Source: Xestospongia muta (lineage: Eukaryota; Porifera; Demospongiae; Haplosclerida; Petrosiidae). From it: a stretch of DNA of 64,000 nt. Position numbers and translations under genes: made by a program. The stretch is from contig OY848923.1 in NCBI GenBank assembly GCA_963693285.1, forward strand, positions 8,208,451-8,272,450. The letters run 5' to 3'. Positions 11,964-23,957 of the stretch are shown here, one piece after another (within the stretch, counting starts at the first letter, position 1; the number at the start of each line of letters is the position of its first letter). The notes under the pieces were generated by a model, which searched no databases, was not told the DNA's origin, and was given only the letters and a program-made list of their open reading frames with translations.

Positions 11964-13630
11964 ATGGAGGAACGTTGTGTTCGTTGTTTAGTTCAAGTAC
12001 AATTACATCGAGTAAGATATGATAATATTATTTTATCTATAACATTATATTTTAATAGATTAGTTGGCCTAAAGAGTCTGGACAGATGTACTTGAAGGGA
12101 CCTCCTGTTTTCATACGAGCTTGTCTCATTGGTCAACTACAACAAACAGAATTATATACTCCATTATTTCCCATCAACTTGAATACAATCCTTTCTTTTG
12201 ATAGAGTTAGTGTTATCTATATAACATAATGTGTAATGTTTCTAATATAGGTTTTTACAAATTGTAAAGTACCTTCATTATTACCGGAAGTTATAAGAGG
12301 TACATATTGATGACATCATATATTGATGACATCATATATCATATACAGGTGAACACATCAAGATAGAACTCGTACAAATTAATGAAGATTACACGGGTTT
12401 GTTTATTATTAATTATTGTTATATTAGTCAGGATTATCCTCTTTAGGAGGTAAATTAATAGCTCGATATGACAGCTCAGCAGTTAGTTTTCTCTTCTCTG
12501 AGAATTGCGGACGTAGTCAGTATCAGTTAGTGATGGATAAGTCTCGTCATTATCAGGTTAGTCCTGAATATTAATTAGTAATGTAATGAGAGGGTTGGTC
12601 CTACAGAGTCCTCCATTATTAACAGTATCTACCAATGTTACAATGAGTGAAGCTATTGTACAATCTCCAGTTAAAATTTTAACCCCTAATTCACCATCAT
12701 CTGATCCAGCGGTACTACTCGAAACAAGTCTTGACTCCACCCACCAACGATTGCACAATATACTACATAAGAATGACAAGCTACATGACAGGTCACATGA
12801 CAAATCACATGATAGATCACAACGTGACAAGTCTGTAGCATTTTCTACTGCATCAATACTTGACCAATCATGGGAACAATGTCCCAGACGTCATGTGACC
12901 TTATCACAGAGAAAGCAACCACCTAATTATTCTCCTATGAAACCATTTGCTGTTCGAAAACCTGATCCTGAACTTTTAGCAAAAAGAGAATTTTGTAGTT
13001 GTTCTCCTAAAAAAGAATTGGAGTCAAAGACCACACCTACCTTAAAACCAACAAGTGTATCCAAAACTCCACCCCCATTAGTTAAACCTCCATTTAGTTC
13101 TACTCCATTACAAAGTAATGATGCATTATATACCAAGTATCTTGGTCACCATGGTAACAGACGACACCCTTTATCAAAAGTTGTTCAAAACAAATTAGAT
13201 CAATTGTTACGAGATTGTTCTGATGGTCAGGTATGATGTCATTATGATGTTCTATTATTAATTTATAATAATTGTATACAGGAAGATTCCCATTGTTTAG
13301 AAGATTGTTCAAGAGATCAATTGGCAAATGTTAGGTATGTAATTAAAGAGGAAACCCTATAATTATAATTAATAATAATTTCTAGGACAACTTTAGAAGC
13401 AGAAAGACAAAAGAGTTTAAACAAAACAGCTGAATTTATTCCAGATGATAGGTAATAATATCAATTAATAAATAAAATAAATAATTATTTATTTTCTTAG
13501 TTTATTAACTAAACTAGGGCCTCGAGATTACTGGTCTAAAAGAGTATCAGAATATTCGGGTAAACCCCATCGTTTAGTGTTTGATGAGACATTAGAAAAG
13601 ATATATAGTCGTTTATATAGTACATCTTAA
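11964..13630 (+). CDS. SPATA6: SPATA6-like sperm flagellum protein
   Basis: Vertebrate SPATA6 is needed to assemble the sperm connecting piece. The N-terminal exons read MEERCVRCLVQVQLHRISWP, then MYLKGPPVFIRACLIGQLQQ, then the strongest match IKIELVQINEDY, GGKLIARYDSSAVSFLF. These align with the SPATA6 N-terminal domain (FELIQLVPP, LATYEENTRDFMFP). The middle is a long Ser/Pro/His-rich exon at 12594-13229 with a KSHDRSHD-type repeat. The C-terminus reads YWSKRVSEYSGKPHRLVF and ends SRLYSTS. The shared X-box with NEK8 supports a ciliary role. Its stop codon is two bases from the GCDH stop codon on the other strand. The family assignment is less certain than for its neighbours. Confidence 0.65.
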
Positions 13631-13632
13631 TA

Positions 13633-15570
<1,938 letters not shown>

Positions 15571-15663
15571 ATTAACCAGTCGCACCTAAAAGAATGATGA
15601 AACTCAAATTTTCAAGCAGCCACACCCACACCACTAAGACACACCCACTCCGCATGTAACAAG

Positions 15664-18600
15664 ATGGAAGCTGTTACTAAAGTCAGACCCCCTCCACCTC
15701 CTGATGGTAAGCCATTGACTGGTGTGAATGTCTCGTGATCTTTCACTATAGATCCTGAAATGAGGACCATCATTGATAAATTAGCTAATTTTGTGGCAAG
15801 AAATGGACCGGAATTTGAACAAATGACAAAAAGTAAACAACAACAAAATACAAAATTTGGCTTTCTTTTTGGTGGGCAATATCATCAATATTACCTCTGG
15901 AAAGTAGGCATTGAACGAGGTTAGTAATACATTGATTAACTGGGATTGCCCCCATCATAATAGAAATGATGTCATCAATATTGTATTCTATTTATAGCTA
16001 TGGCTAATACTCAGGCCATGCCTCCTACTCAACCGCACACATTTGATATAAAATCATTACTTACTACACTGCAATCGAATAAATTGAAAGAACAAGATGA
16101 TCTTGGATCTCTTATTGACCCATTAGAGGCAGAATTTATAAACGTTGTTAAACCAGTTATGATTTCTTGCACTAAAGAGTCTATTGCTGTAAGTATTAAT
16201 TATAAATTAAAGGAGTCTACTTTTTTTATTTATAGAGTGGAAAAGGATGGATATTTAGTCATTCAAAAACTGAAGAAGACTATGGAAAAATGGCTCATTT
16301 TATTATGAGAAGGTATGAACAGTCTAACCACACCTCCTCACTGACCACTCCCACTAATTATAGAACTCTTGATGCTCCTGATGTTGACTTTAATAACAAA
16401 TTACACATTGTATATTTAATAAATGACTTGGTACATCACTGGTACGTTATAATGTTACGTTGATGTCATCCTGAGTTCATTAGTTGTATATCTTAGTGTA
16501 CGAAAGGGTACTCACGATCTACAGAAGGTAATAGTCATGTGACAGTCATGTGATGATGGTGGTTATGATATGTTTAGGCATTAGAGACTGTTATTCTTCA
16601 AATATTTTATAATGTACTTATAACTGATCCAAGTAAAGGTGATCAACTTGTAAAGGTATTAATAATGTAAGGGGTGTGGCTTAATTTAATGGTTTAATTA
16701 CAGGTACTTAATATTTGGGAGAGTCAACAATATTTTAATGATAGTAAAATGAAACAAATAAAAAGTTTATTAGAAATATCACCGCAAGAACTGGTAAGCT
16801 GTGATAATGTAATGATAAGGTAATGATGTTATATTATAGCCAGAGACCGTACCACCTCCACCCTCTGGAGAACAAGGGGTTAACAAAGAGTTTACAACTC
16901 CGCCCCCTCCATGGTCTACAACTTCATTTAGTATGTGCTCCTGTCATATTAATGTATTAATTATATATATATATATATAGGTAGTACAGGTCCAACTCCA
17001 CCTCCTGCACCACCATGGCAACAAGCTCCACCCACTTCTGGTCTACCATGGGGAGATATGTCACACCCACCTCCTGGTAATTGTAATGTTAATAATATCT
17101 ACTTAATTATTTCTGTTGATGATAGGGTTTCCTCCTTCTGGCCCTCCACCTCCCTGGATTGGATCTAATGTTCCTCCTTGGACTCCAACCCCTTCAATTC
17201 CGCCAATGATCCCAGCACCAACTAGTCAACCAACTCCTTTATTTCCACCACAAGAGCCTCAAGTGACCACACCTCCTTCTGATCCACCTCCATCTATTCA
17301 AACTAACGAACAGTTTCACGAATCAATTGATTATAATCATCAAAAATTAGAACATCGTGTTCCTCCTTCTGGGGCTCCACCTCCTCCAGGGCCACACCCA
17401 CCATTTCATGAAGGTTTACAGGTCTTTGATTATAATCATCGCCCTCCCCCAGCTATGTGGGATATGCCACGCCCACCTTTCCCTCCACCTCATCCTCATT
17501 TAAGAGGACCTCCTCCTTTTCCTTTTCCTCCTGACCCACGTCTGAGGTTTCCTCCTGGACGCCTTCCTCCTGATTTACCTCCTCCTATACCATATTATGA
17601 TCTACCTGCTGGTCTAATGGTCCCCCTTGTACCTGTAAGTTAATAACTTAATATTAATGTTAATTATAGGAGTTATATCTTAGCTTCATGAGAACAGCTA
17701 TCATCCAATTAATCCCTTTAATGTGTGTCTTCCTCCACCACAACCTCCATCAGAGAGATTGTTACAAGCTGTTGAAGAGTTTTATCAACCGTCATCTGAT
17801 GATAAACCTAGAAATGAGTAAAATGACCACACCCACTACTGTTTATTATTCTATTCTATAGAGAAGGTTGGGAAGCTAAAGCTTTACTAGATTTTTATGA
17901 TGCCAAAATGAAAGCCAGGGAGGCCTTTCAAAGTAGGGTGGATGATCCACCTATTAAACGAACTAGAAGAAGGTTAGTATATGTTCTTTGTTATTGATAG
18001 TGGTTTTTGGTAGATCACGTTCCTATAGTCCAAGAAAAAGGAATCGATCTTCTTCTAGAAGTTCATCATACTCTCCTCGATCAAAGAGACAGTCGTCACG
18101 GTAACCAATACTTATTTAATGAACTATTATAAACTATTAGTAGATCTCCATCAAGTGGATCTCGTTCTAGTTCCGAGAGCCGATCTCCATCACCTAACAG
18201 ATCCCGACATTCTCGTCATAGGAGAAGTCGGTCTTTCTCTCCTGATACTCCTACTCTTGAGGAATTTTCAAGGAGAAAAATAAAGCCAACAGCTGTACAA
18301 TTTACGTCAGTAATAATGTTAGTGACATAATGTACTATTTTATATTATTATTTAGACCTCCTGTTAACAAGAAAATTGAACAAGAAAATGTTGGTCATCA
18401 AATGTTAAGAAAAATGGGTAAATCCCTATCAATTAATAAAATTAAAATGTTATTAATTATTAGGTTGGGAGGGGACAGGGTTAGGTGCTCAAGGTCAAGG
18501 GATACAGAATCCTATTAAAGGTGGAGAAGTACGTGATAAAGTCAACCAATTTGCTGGTGTAGGCGTTAATTTAGACGATCCTTTTGAGAGATTTAGGCGA

Positions 18601-18700
18601 AGCAAAAGTTATACTTTTAATAGAAAACCTCCTCCAGGTAATGATGATGTCACTATGACAACATAGATCATGTGATCTATTGTCTGCAGGATCAACTTGA
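15664..18700 (+). CDS. CHERP: CHERP, SURP/CID/G-patch nuclear splicing-associated protein
   Basis: CHERP binds the U2 snRNP complex and affects splicing; its name comes from an older report of a calcium role in the ER. The order of domains is intact. The SURP module comes first (IDKLANFVARNGPEFEQM, then FLFGGQYHQYYLWK). A CID-type region follows (MAHFIMRRYEQ, LHIVYLINDLVHHW). The central part is very Pro-rich and ends PYYDLPAGLMVPLVP, as in human CHERP (YFDLPAGLMAPLV). EGWEAKALLDFYDAKMKAR, an Arg/Ser-rich stretch and the G-patch end (GHQMLRKMGWEGTGLGAQGQ, IQNPIKGGEVRDK, FERFRRSKSYTFNRK) complete the match. Many exons; last codons are PPPGST. Confidence 0.95.
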
Positions 18701-18716
18701 CTCCTTAATTAATTCA

Positions 18717-19403
18717 TTAATTATCTTCATCTGATGATGAACTATATGTCATTCCTGGTAATGAGGGTGGGTTTATTTTAGGGGGTGTGGCTTCAATTAG
18801 AGGTGATTTAATGGGTGGTGGTTTGTAGGATTTAGTCACTTGACTATCACATGATCTTTTCCTTGAATATCCTCTTGGTTGCCATGGTATCTCGGTGCAA
18901 CTTGGATCAAGTGCTTGTATTTTTGTTACAAATCTAATGGCAGATATACTATGATGTCATGATGATGTCATATTTACCGCCTATGTTCTTGCTTTAAGTG
19001 ATCAAGGCGTTGAGTTAGTTCTGTCACTTTATGCTCTGGATAATTACGTGATGAGGATGTACCTTCTAATTGCTATCAAAATGAGAGTAATTATTAGTAT
19101 ATTATATTAAAACATACATCTACTAAATGTTTAATTTCTTGTAAAAGACTTGGTATCCATTTTTTAATATCTTGGACAGTATGTAATGCAGACTATAATA
19201 TAATATAATATAGTGACACTGATAAGTATATACTTACTAAAGGAGGTCGCTGTTTTGTGGGTGTGGCATCTTCAGATTTCATTTTATCTTTTAGACCTGA
19301 CCATGTGATAGTTATAAAGTTAAACAGAAGACTAACTTTCTTCTTGCTTAATTTCCAGAAATCTGTTCAATGTTGTTAACCTTTTTTCCTTATTTCTGGC
19401 CAT
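18717..19403 (-). CDS. Uncharacterised coiled-coil protein with ISY1-like N-terminus
   Basis: Five exons give about 170 residues. The start MARNKEKRLTTLNRFLEIKQ closely follows the MARNxEK..T.L.RF pattern of the spliceosomal protein ISY1. The next part (DIKKWIPSLLQEIKHLVDQL) also has the W..xI..EI spacing seen there. A helical segment (HKVTELTQRLDHLKQEHRR) and FVTKIQALDPSCTEIPWQPR follow. The tail is Pro/Ser-rich and ends MTYSSSSDEDN. The rest does not resemble ISY1, so I leave it unnamed. Splice phases are consistent throughout. It is tail-to-tail with CHERP, with 16 bases between stop codons. Confidence 0.6.
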
Positions 19404-19702
19404 TTTTAATATCAATTAATATTAATTAATTAACTACTTTTAATAACTTGAAGGTCACGGAATGCGTTGTTCGTCAGTGATAGTATGATAGCGAGATATG
19501 GTGAATGAAGAGGTTTGTATTATAATATTTAAATTTAAAAGGTTGCAAAATTGTATTAAATGTTTACATTTTTTGTCTATAAATAAACTATTATGTATAA
19601 TATAGTATGTATATTGCATTGATGTTGATGGGTGTTGTCTAATGGAGGTAGTGATCACTTACAGTCAAAGTCAAAATAAATTTACTGCTATTTCTACAGA
19701 TA

Positions 19703-19873
19703 ATGAAACTGGTTGATCGTTTTATTAATATCTGCAATGAGTATCCTATATTGTGGGCAATATATCCACTAGCATTGGTTATACCATTAGTTTTATTGCT
19801 ATCAATGTGTGTACGACCAAGAAGACAGGTAATTATATGCACAGATAATAATAGTTATGATGGAGAATTGTAG
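19703..19873 (+). CDS. Putative small single-pass membrane protein (56 residues)
   Basis: The ORF reads MKLVDRFINICNEYPILWAI, then a hydrophobic helix YPLALVIPLVLLLSMC ending in the stop-transfer run VRPRRQ, then a short polar tail. An acceptor (ttctacag) lies just before the ATG. Possible first exons (ATGGTGAATGAAGAG at 19498 or ATGGAG at 19642) would splice in frame, adding a few residues. The helix plus RPRR recalls the membrane anchor of calnexin-type proteins, but that is only resemblance. The stop codon overlaps the left arm of an inverted-repeat element at 19872, so the tail may have been altered by an insertion. Confidence 0.4.
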   Translation: MKLVDRFINICNEYPILWAIYPLALVIPLVLLLSMCVRPRRQVIICTDNNSYDGEL

Positions 19874-19930
19874 TCTTGCGTAGCAAGCCCCTTCAGTTTC
19901 ATTTAAGGGAGGGGCTGGCTACATGAGACT
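19872..19930. mobile_element. Small MITE-like inverted repeat
   Basis: The left arm AGTCTTGCGTAGCAAGCCCC and the right arm GGGGCTGGCTACATGAGACT are imperfect inverted repeats (16 of 20 pair) around a 19-base centre. The element is only about 59 bases long. It may be a hairpin-type miniature element or a solo remnant; no target-site duplication is obvious. Confidence 0.45.
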
Positions 19931-20398
19931 GATTGAATCTATTATAATGGATTGATGTGGTATGATGTATTGTCATAAGTCTAACTTCTGGAGGTCAGTT
20001 CTTTTAGAAATGAGTTTGATAATAACACTAGCGATAATGCTCTTCTTATTATTATCATTGTGATGACTCTCTTTGAAAAGATGTCAGCACCTGTTGTGTC
20101 TACCAGTGACACCACCTCTGAAATCAATTTGTATCAATTAGGCATCATGTTTTAATAAGAATTTATTAATAGGGGCGTCCTCTTTGAACATTGTTACTAG
20201 TGTGTATATTCCTCGCCGAAAGTATGATGTTTAGAGAGAGCTATTGACTGGGTGGGGACTGCTAGTAGGTAATTGTAGTGTTTTGCGAGTTCTTGTTGTG
20301 TCCTGTGCCGTGTTAACTCGTATTAGAGAGGTCTTCCTCTCAAGTAATAGCGGTCTTGTCGTCACCTCGTGACATTAGACGCTACTATTTAATAGATC
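19931..20398. other. Intergenic / promoter region before the PDZ gene
   Basis: This stretch of 468 bases has no ORF I can support. The part nearest the next start codon is somewhat richer in G and C (gtgtcctgtgccgtgttaac) and is likely the promoter and 5' UTR of the PDZ gene. Confidence 0.4.
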
Positions 20399-21430
20399 AT
20401 GGGTAATTGTGTTCGAGCTCAGTCCACTAGTGAGGTAACCAGTTTATTGTATTAGTAACTTAGTAGTAATGGCTACTTGTATTTTGTTAACTCCTTGGGT
20501 TAGTTTTTGACTTGCTAGTGTTATGATATTTTTCTCTTCTTCAGCAACAAGATACAACAAGACAAAATAAAAGTAAGTTATTCTATACTAAATATGGTTG
20601 TTAAAACTAGATCATGCTTGTTATTCTAAACAAGGGAAAAAGAGTTTGTCAATGTGATATTATATATATTGTGCTATAATTTACAATAATATCAATGATT
20701 ATATCTACCTCAAATGTTATGTAGAGATAGCACTACTTACCTCCTTAATTTAAGGAAGCCCTTGTACATCTACATGGACATGATGTATATCTTATTAAGG
20801 AAGTATTGTTTGTATTTTAGACACAAGAGCAAGTTCATCAAAGAGAACATCAAATGATATTATTGAAGAGAATGGACGTCAAGGTGGTATGTGGTTTCAT
20901 TGTGTCTATTTAGTGTAATTTCTTATAGAACGTCAGCAGGTTCGTTATTTAGTAAGACATGGTACTAATGATGCTGAAGAGGATGAAGTCAATATCAATG
21001 AAGAACAAGAAGATACTCAATGGAATTTTCCACCTACTTTGGAGGAATTTAATTTAATGGATTCAGATGTCGACCCTTCCATGTTAGAAGACTTGTTTCA
21101 AGATAAAAGGTGAGTGGATATGGTAATTGGAAGTTGTGGTCTCATTCTTGTATTTCCAGACTCGTACAAGTTACTGTTCGTCTCAATAAAAATCAGGGAT
21201 TAGGATTAACAATAGTTGGAGGAAAAGGTTCAGCAACTGGGGATGTCCCTGTCTACATTAAACGAATATTACCTGAGTCGGTACTTCATAATGATGCTAA
21301 GATTAAAACAGGAGATGAATTAATAGCTGTGAATGATATTATTTTAGTGAATGCTACAAAGGAGTATGCTACTGAAGCCTTGAGTTCAGTACAAGGTGCA
21401 GTCCGACTTCTAATACTTCAAGACTTATAA
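20399..21430 (+). CDS. Small lipid-anchored single-PDZ protein
   Basis: Five exons give a protein of about 200 residues. It starts MGNCVRAQ, which fits N-myristoylation of Gly2 with palmitoylation of Cys4. A polar, then acidic linker follows (NDAEEDEVNINEEQEDTQ, FNLMDSDVDPSMLEDLF). One PDZ domain fills the last 90 residues. It has the carboxylate-binding loop GLGLTIVGG, then VYIKRILPESVLHND, IKTGDELIAVNDI and AVRLLILQDL. PDZ domains bind C-terminal peptides of membrane proteins, so this looks like a membrane-tethered adaptor. I know no named family with MGNC plus a single C-terminal PDZ and leave it unnamed. It is convergent with the AMZ gene. Confidence 0.75.
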
Positions 21431-21648
21431 TGTGTGTGTCTATATATTGTGTGTAGTGTTTCTTCTCAATCTATTTTTTCTTTCTATTCAAATGACTTTT
21501 AAACAAAATACATTTACCACATATTACATCAAAACAATTATTATGTAATATGTCACAAATGTTTTTACTCTTTACTATCAAGTGGTTTAAATGGAGTTTA
21601 GTAAACAAAAGTTTTTTAAAAAGATACTATAACATTATTTTGGTGAAG

Positions 21649-22828
21649 TTAGAAGCTGTTAAAACTACAAATACTTCTTTGTAACCACTCCATGGCTGCT
21701 TGAAAACAACTTGATGGATCTTTAATTGATAATTCATCACAATTAGTGGGTGTGGCTAAGCTCAGACGATGACACAATTCTAGCAATGACTGGTAACGTT
21801 GTTGCACATCAAATTTGAGAACTTTGTGTACTTTTCGAAGACATATTGGACAAAGGAATAATGGTTGCTCGATAACTTCTGTAATATTGGCTGTCTCGTT
21901 CATTGAACAGTTAAAATACAAACAATGTTTAAGTCCAAAAACATGACCTATCTCGTGTGTTAATACCTATGTAATGAATAATACTTAATAAGAGGGACTT
22001 ACTCTTATTATAGCATTACATATTTTAATAACAGGGACTTACCCTCACTAATATCCATAAATTACTCAACTGTTGCTGTAAAATTGACTGTGATGATTGT
22101 TTACGAGAATTAAAATGTCGTCCAAAACTACAAAGAGCCACACCCTCTGTTAACAAGGCGTGTCCTAAAGTAAAATTCCATTGTGGTCCAGGATACAAAT
22201 CAACAATGGTGACACCCACAACACAAAATACCTTAGATTGACAATGTGATTTTAAATACTTTATGAGGTCATCAACCAATAATTGTTCTCGTTGTGTATC
22301 TTTATGAGTACGTTTTGTTATTGTCCTCACATCAGATATTTCCAGAGGTTGAGCTAAAGTGACATTCATTCCCATAAAATAGATACGACAAAATTCTTGT
22401 AAATATTCCAATATTTGTGGCTCAATACTGAACATATTGTAATCAGGTGATGAATAAGTCAATGGTTGGATAACAATAGTGTCCCTTCTCATACGTCTGG
22501 GATGTGAGAATTTTTGTGTCTCATACAATGCTTTCCATTGTTGATAACTTTGTCTATCAAAAGGTGGTAAATCTGGATTGCAAGGTAGAGGAGAGTATAG
22601 TGAAGTATCTGAAGTAAGAGCTTCAGAAGAGCATTGTTTTAACATCCACTGAACGTCTGGAGAGAGAGGTTTAATTCTTGATATCTCTTTTCTATGTAGG
22701 ATGTGTCTTTCATAAGAATCAACAGAAGACATTGCTTCCTGTGAGTAACACGAGCCACTCCCCCTATTATGTCCACAACATTGTGTTTGAGAGGAAAACA
22801 TTGTTGATATTGTGGAAAATAACTGCAT
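21649..22828 (-). CDS. AMZ2: Archaemetzincin zinc metalloprotease
   Basis: Archaemetzincins are soluble zinc peptidases of uncertain substrate. The second exon carries the whole signature: VLTHEIGHVFGLKHC (HExxHxxGxxH zinc site and catalytic Glu), FNCSMNE (Met-turn) and the extra structural-zinc cysteines LCPICLRKV. The first exon (267 codons) includes PSDVQ-like helices, CVVGVTIVDLYPGPQWNF and the conserved VALCSFGRH. It ends LQRSICSFNSF. ATG 22828 is the most upstream in-frame start; the next gene's ATG on the other strand is only 22 bases away, so a downstream Met such as MSSVDSYERH is also possible. AMZ1 and AMZ2 cannot be separated here. Confidence 0.85.
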
Positions 22829-22850
22829 CTCTTGAACTTCATGTACTGTT

Positions 22851-23907
22851 ATGGAGGAATCAAGACAGATATTTCATTCTTTAGCTGACAACTTAATGAT
22901 TTTATTACCAAATTGGCCATTTCTTTCACTTGTACACTTTTTTGTTACTTCAGCTGTGTTACGATGTGAACCAGGTCAAGTTTATATAATTAGTAGTAAT
23001 ATTGATATTATATTCAATATAGGTAGTCGAGAATATGCTATGAAACATCCAATAGCATCATGTTCTATTACTATAATAGTTGCTATATCTGGTGGACTAA
23101 TTGCTAATCTTATTTTGGGTAAACCCCTTCTTGATAGTCTTGTAAATGAGACTGCTATTTGGTGTGCCGTTTTAATATGGTAACGTAACATGTTTCCATG
23201 TGAAGTAACTACTTAATATATAAATATTTAATAGGTATTTGGTTTACTTCAGTCCTAATGATGTGGTCTTTAAAATATATAAACTATCAATAGTTAAAGT
23301 AAATTAATGTATTATAATTGAGACAATGAAGATTCGTTTGTAGAATGTACTCTCTTTATTAGAAGAAATTAGACGATCAAGAAAGGTAATGAAAGGAGTG
23401 GTTGCTGCTGCAGTATTATATCCTAATTCACTATTACCATTAGCAATAACTGGCATGTTTAATGGTATGGTCTTATTCTCTAACTTGTTGATGTATTTAT
23501 AACAGGTACTGGTAAGAAATGGAGTATTACATTATATCGTTTAATAACAGGGTCTGATTTAATTGGTCAACATGAACTTCTGTCATTGTCTCAGTAAGTA
23601 CTGTCATGTGATTATATCATTGTTCACATATCTCTTATATAGTACTACTAAAGCTGGTTTCTTGTTGGGAGTGTTTTTTGCATTATCCCACACCCACCAA
23701 ATATCATATTTGACAAATAACGAGTGTATATTGGTAGGGGCTGTACTCCTACTATCTTGTCAATTATATAATATATGGTATCAAAAGACAGCAGATCCTA
23801 TACAGAGTCCACAATTAGTATTGTGGTCAATACTAACAAAATGGAGTACAATCAATGATGAAGTTAGTTCTGGGAACATTAAAACTGATCAAAAGAAAAC
23901 CAAATAA
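22851..23907 (+). CDS. TMEM38: Trimeric intracellular cation (TRIC) channel
   Basis: TRIC channels carry K+ counter-current across ER/SR membranes during Ca2+ release. The five-exon reading starts MEESRQIFHSLADNLMILLP. It shows the family's signature around the first repeat (HPIASCSITIIVAISGGLIA, NLILGKPLLDSL) and the second (SRKVMKGVVAAAVLYPNS, GTGKKWSITLYRLITG). About seven hydrophobic segments are visible. The C-terminal tail is Lys-rich (NIKTDQKKTK), as in TMEM38A/B. The start codon is 22 bases from the AMZ start on the other strand. Confidence 0.85.
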
Positions 23908-23957
23908 CATCATTTAAATGTTAAAAAATTGCTCAAGTGCCCTATTCAAATTTGATG

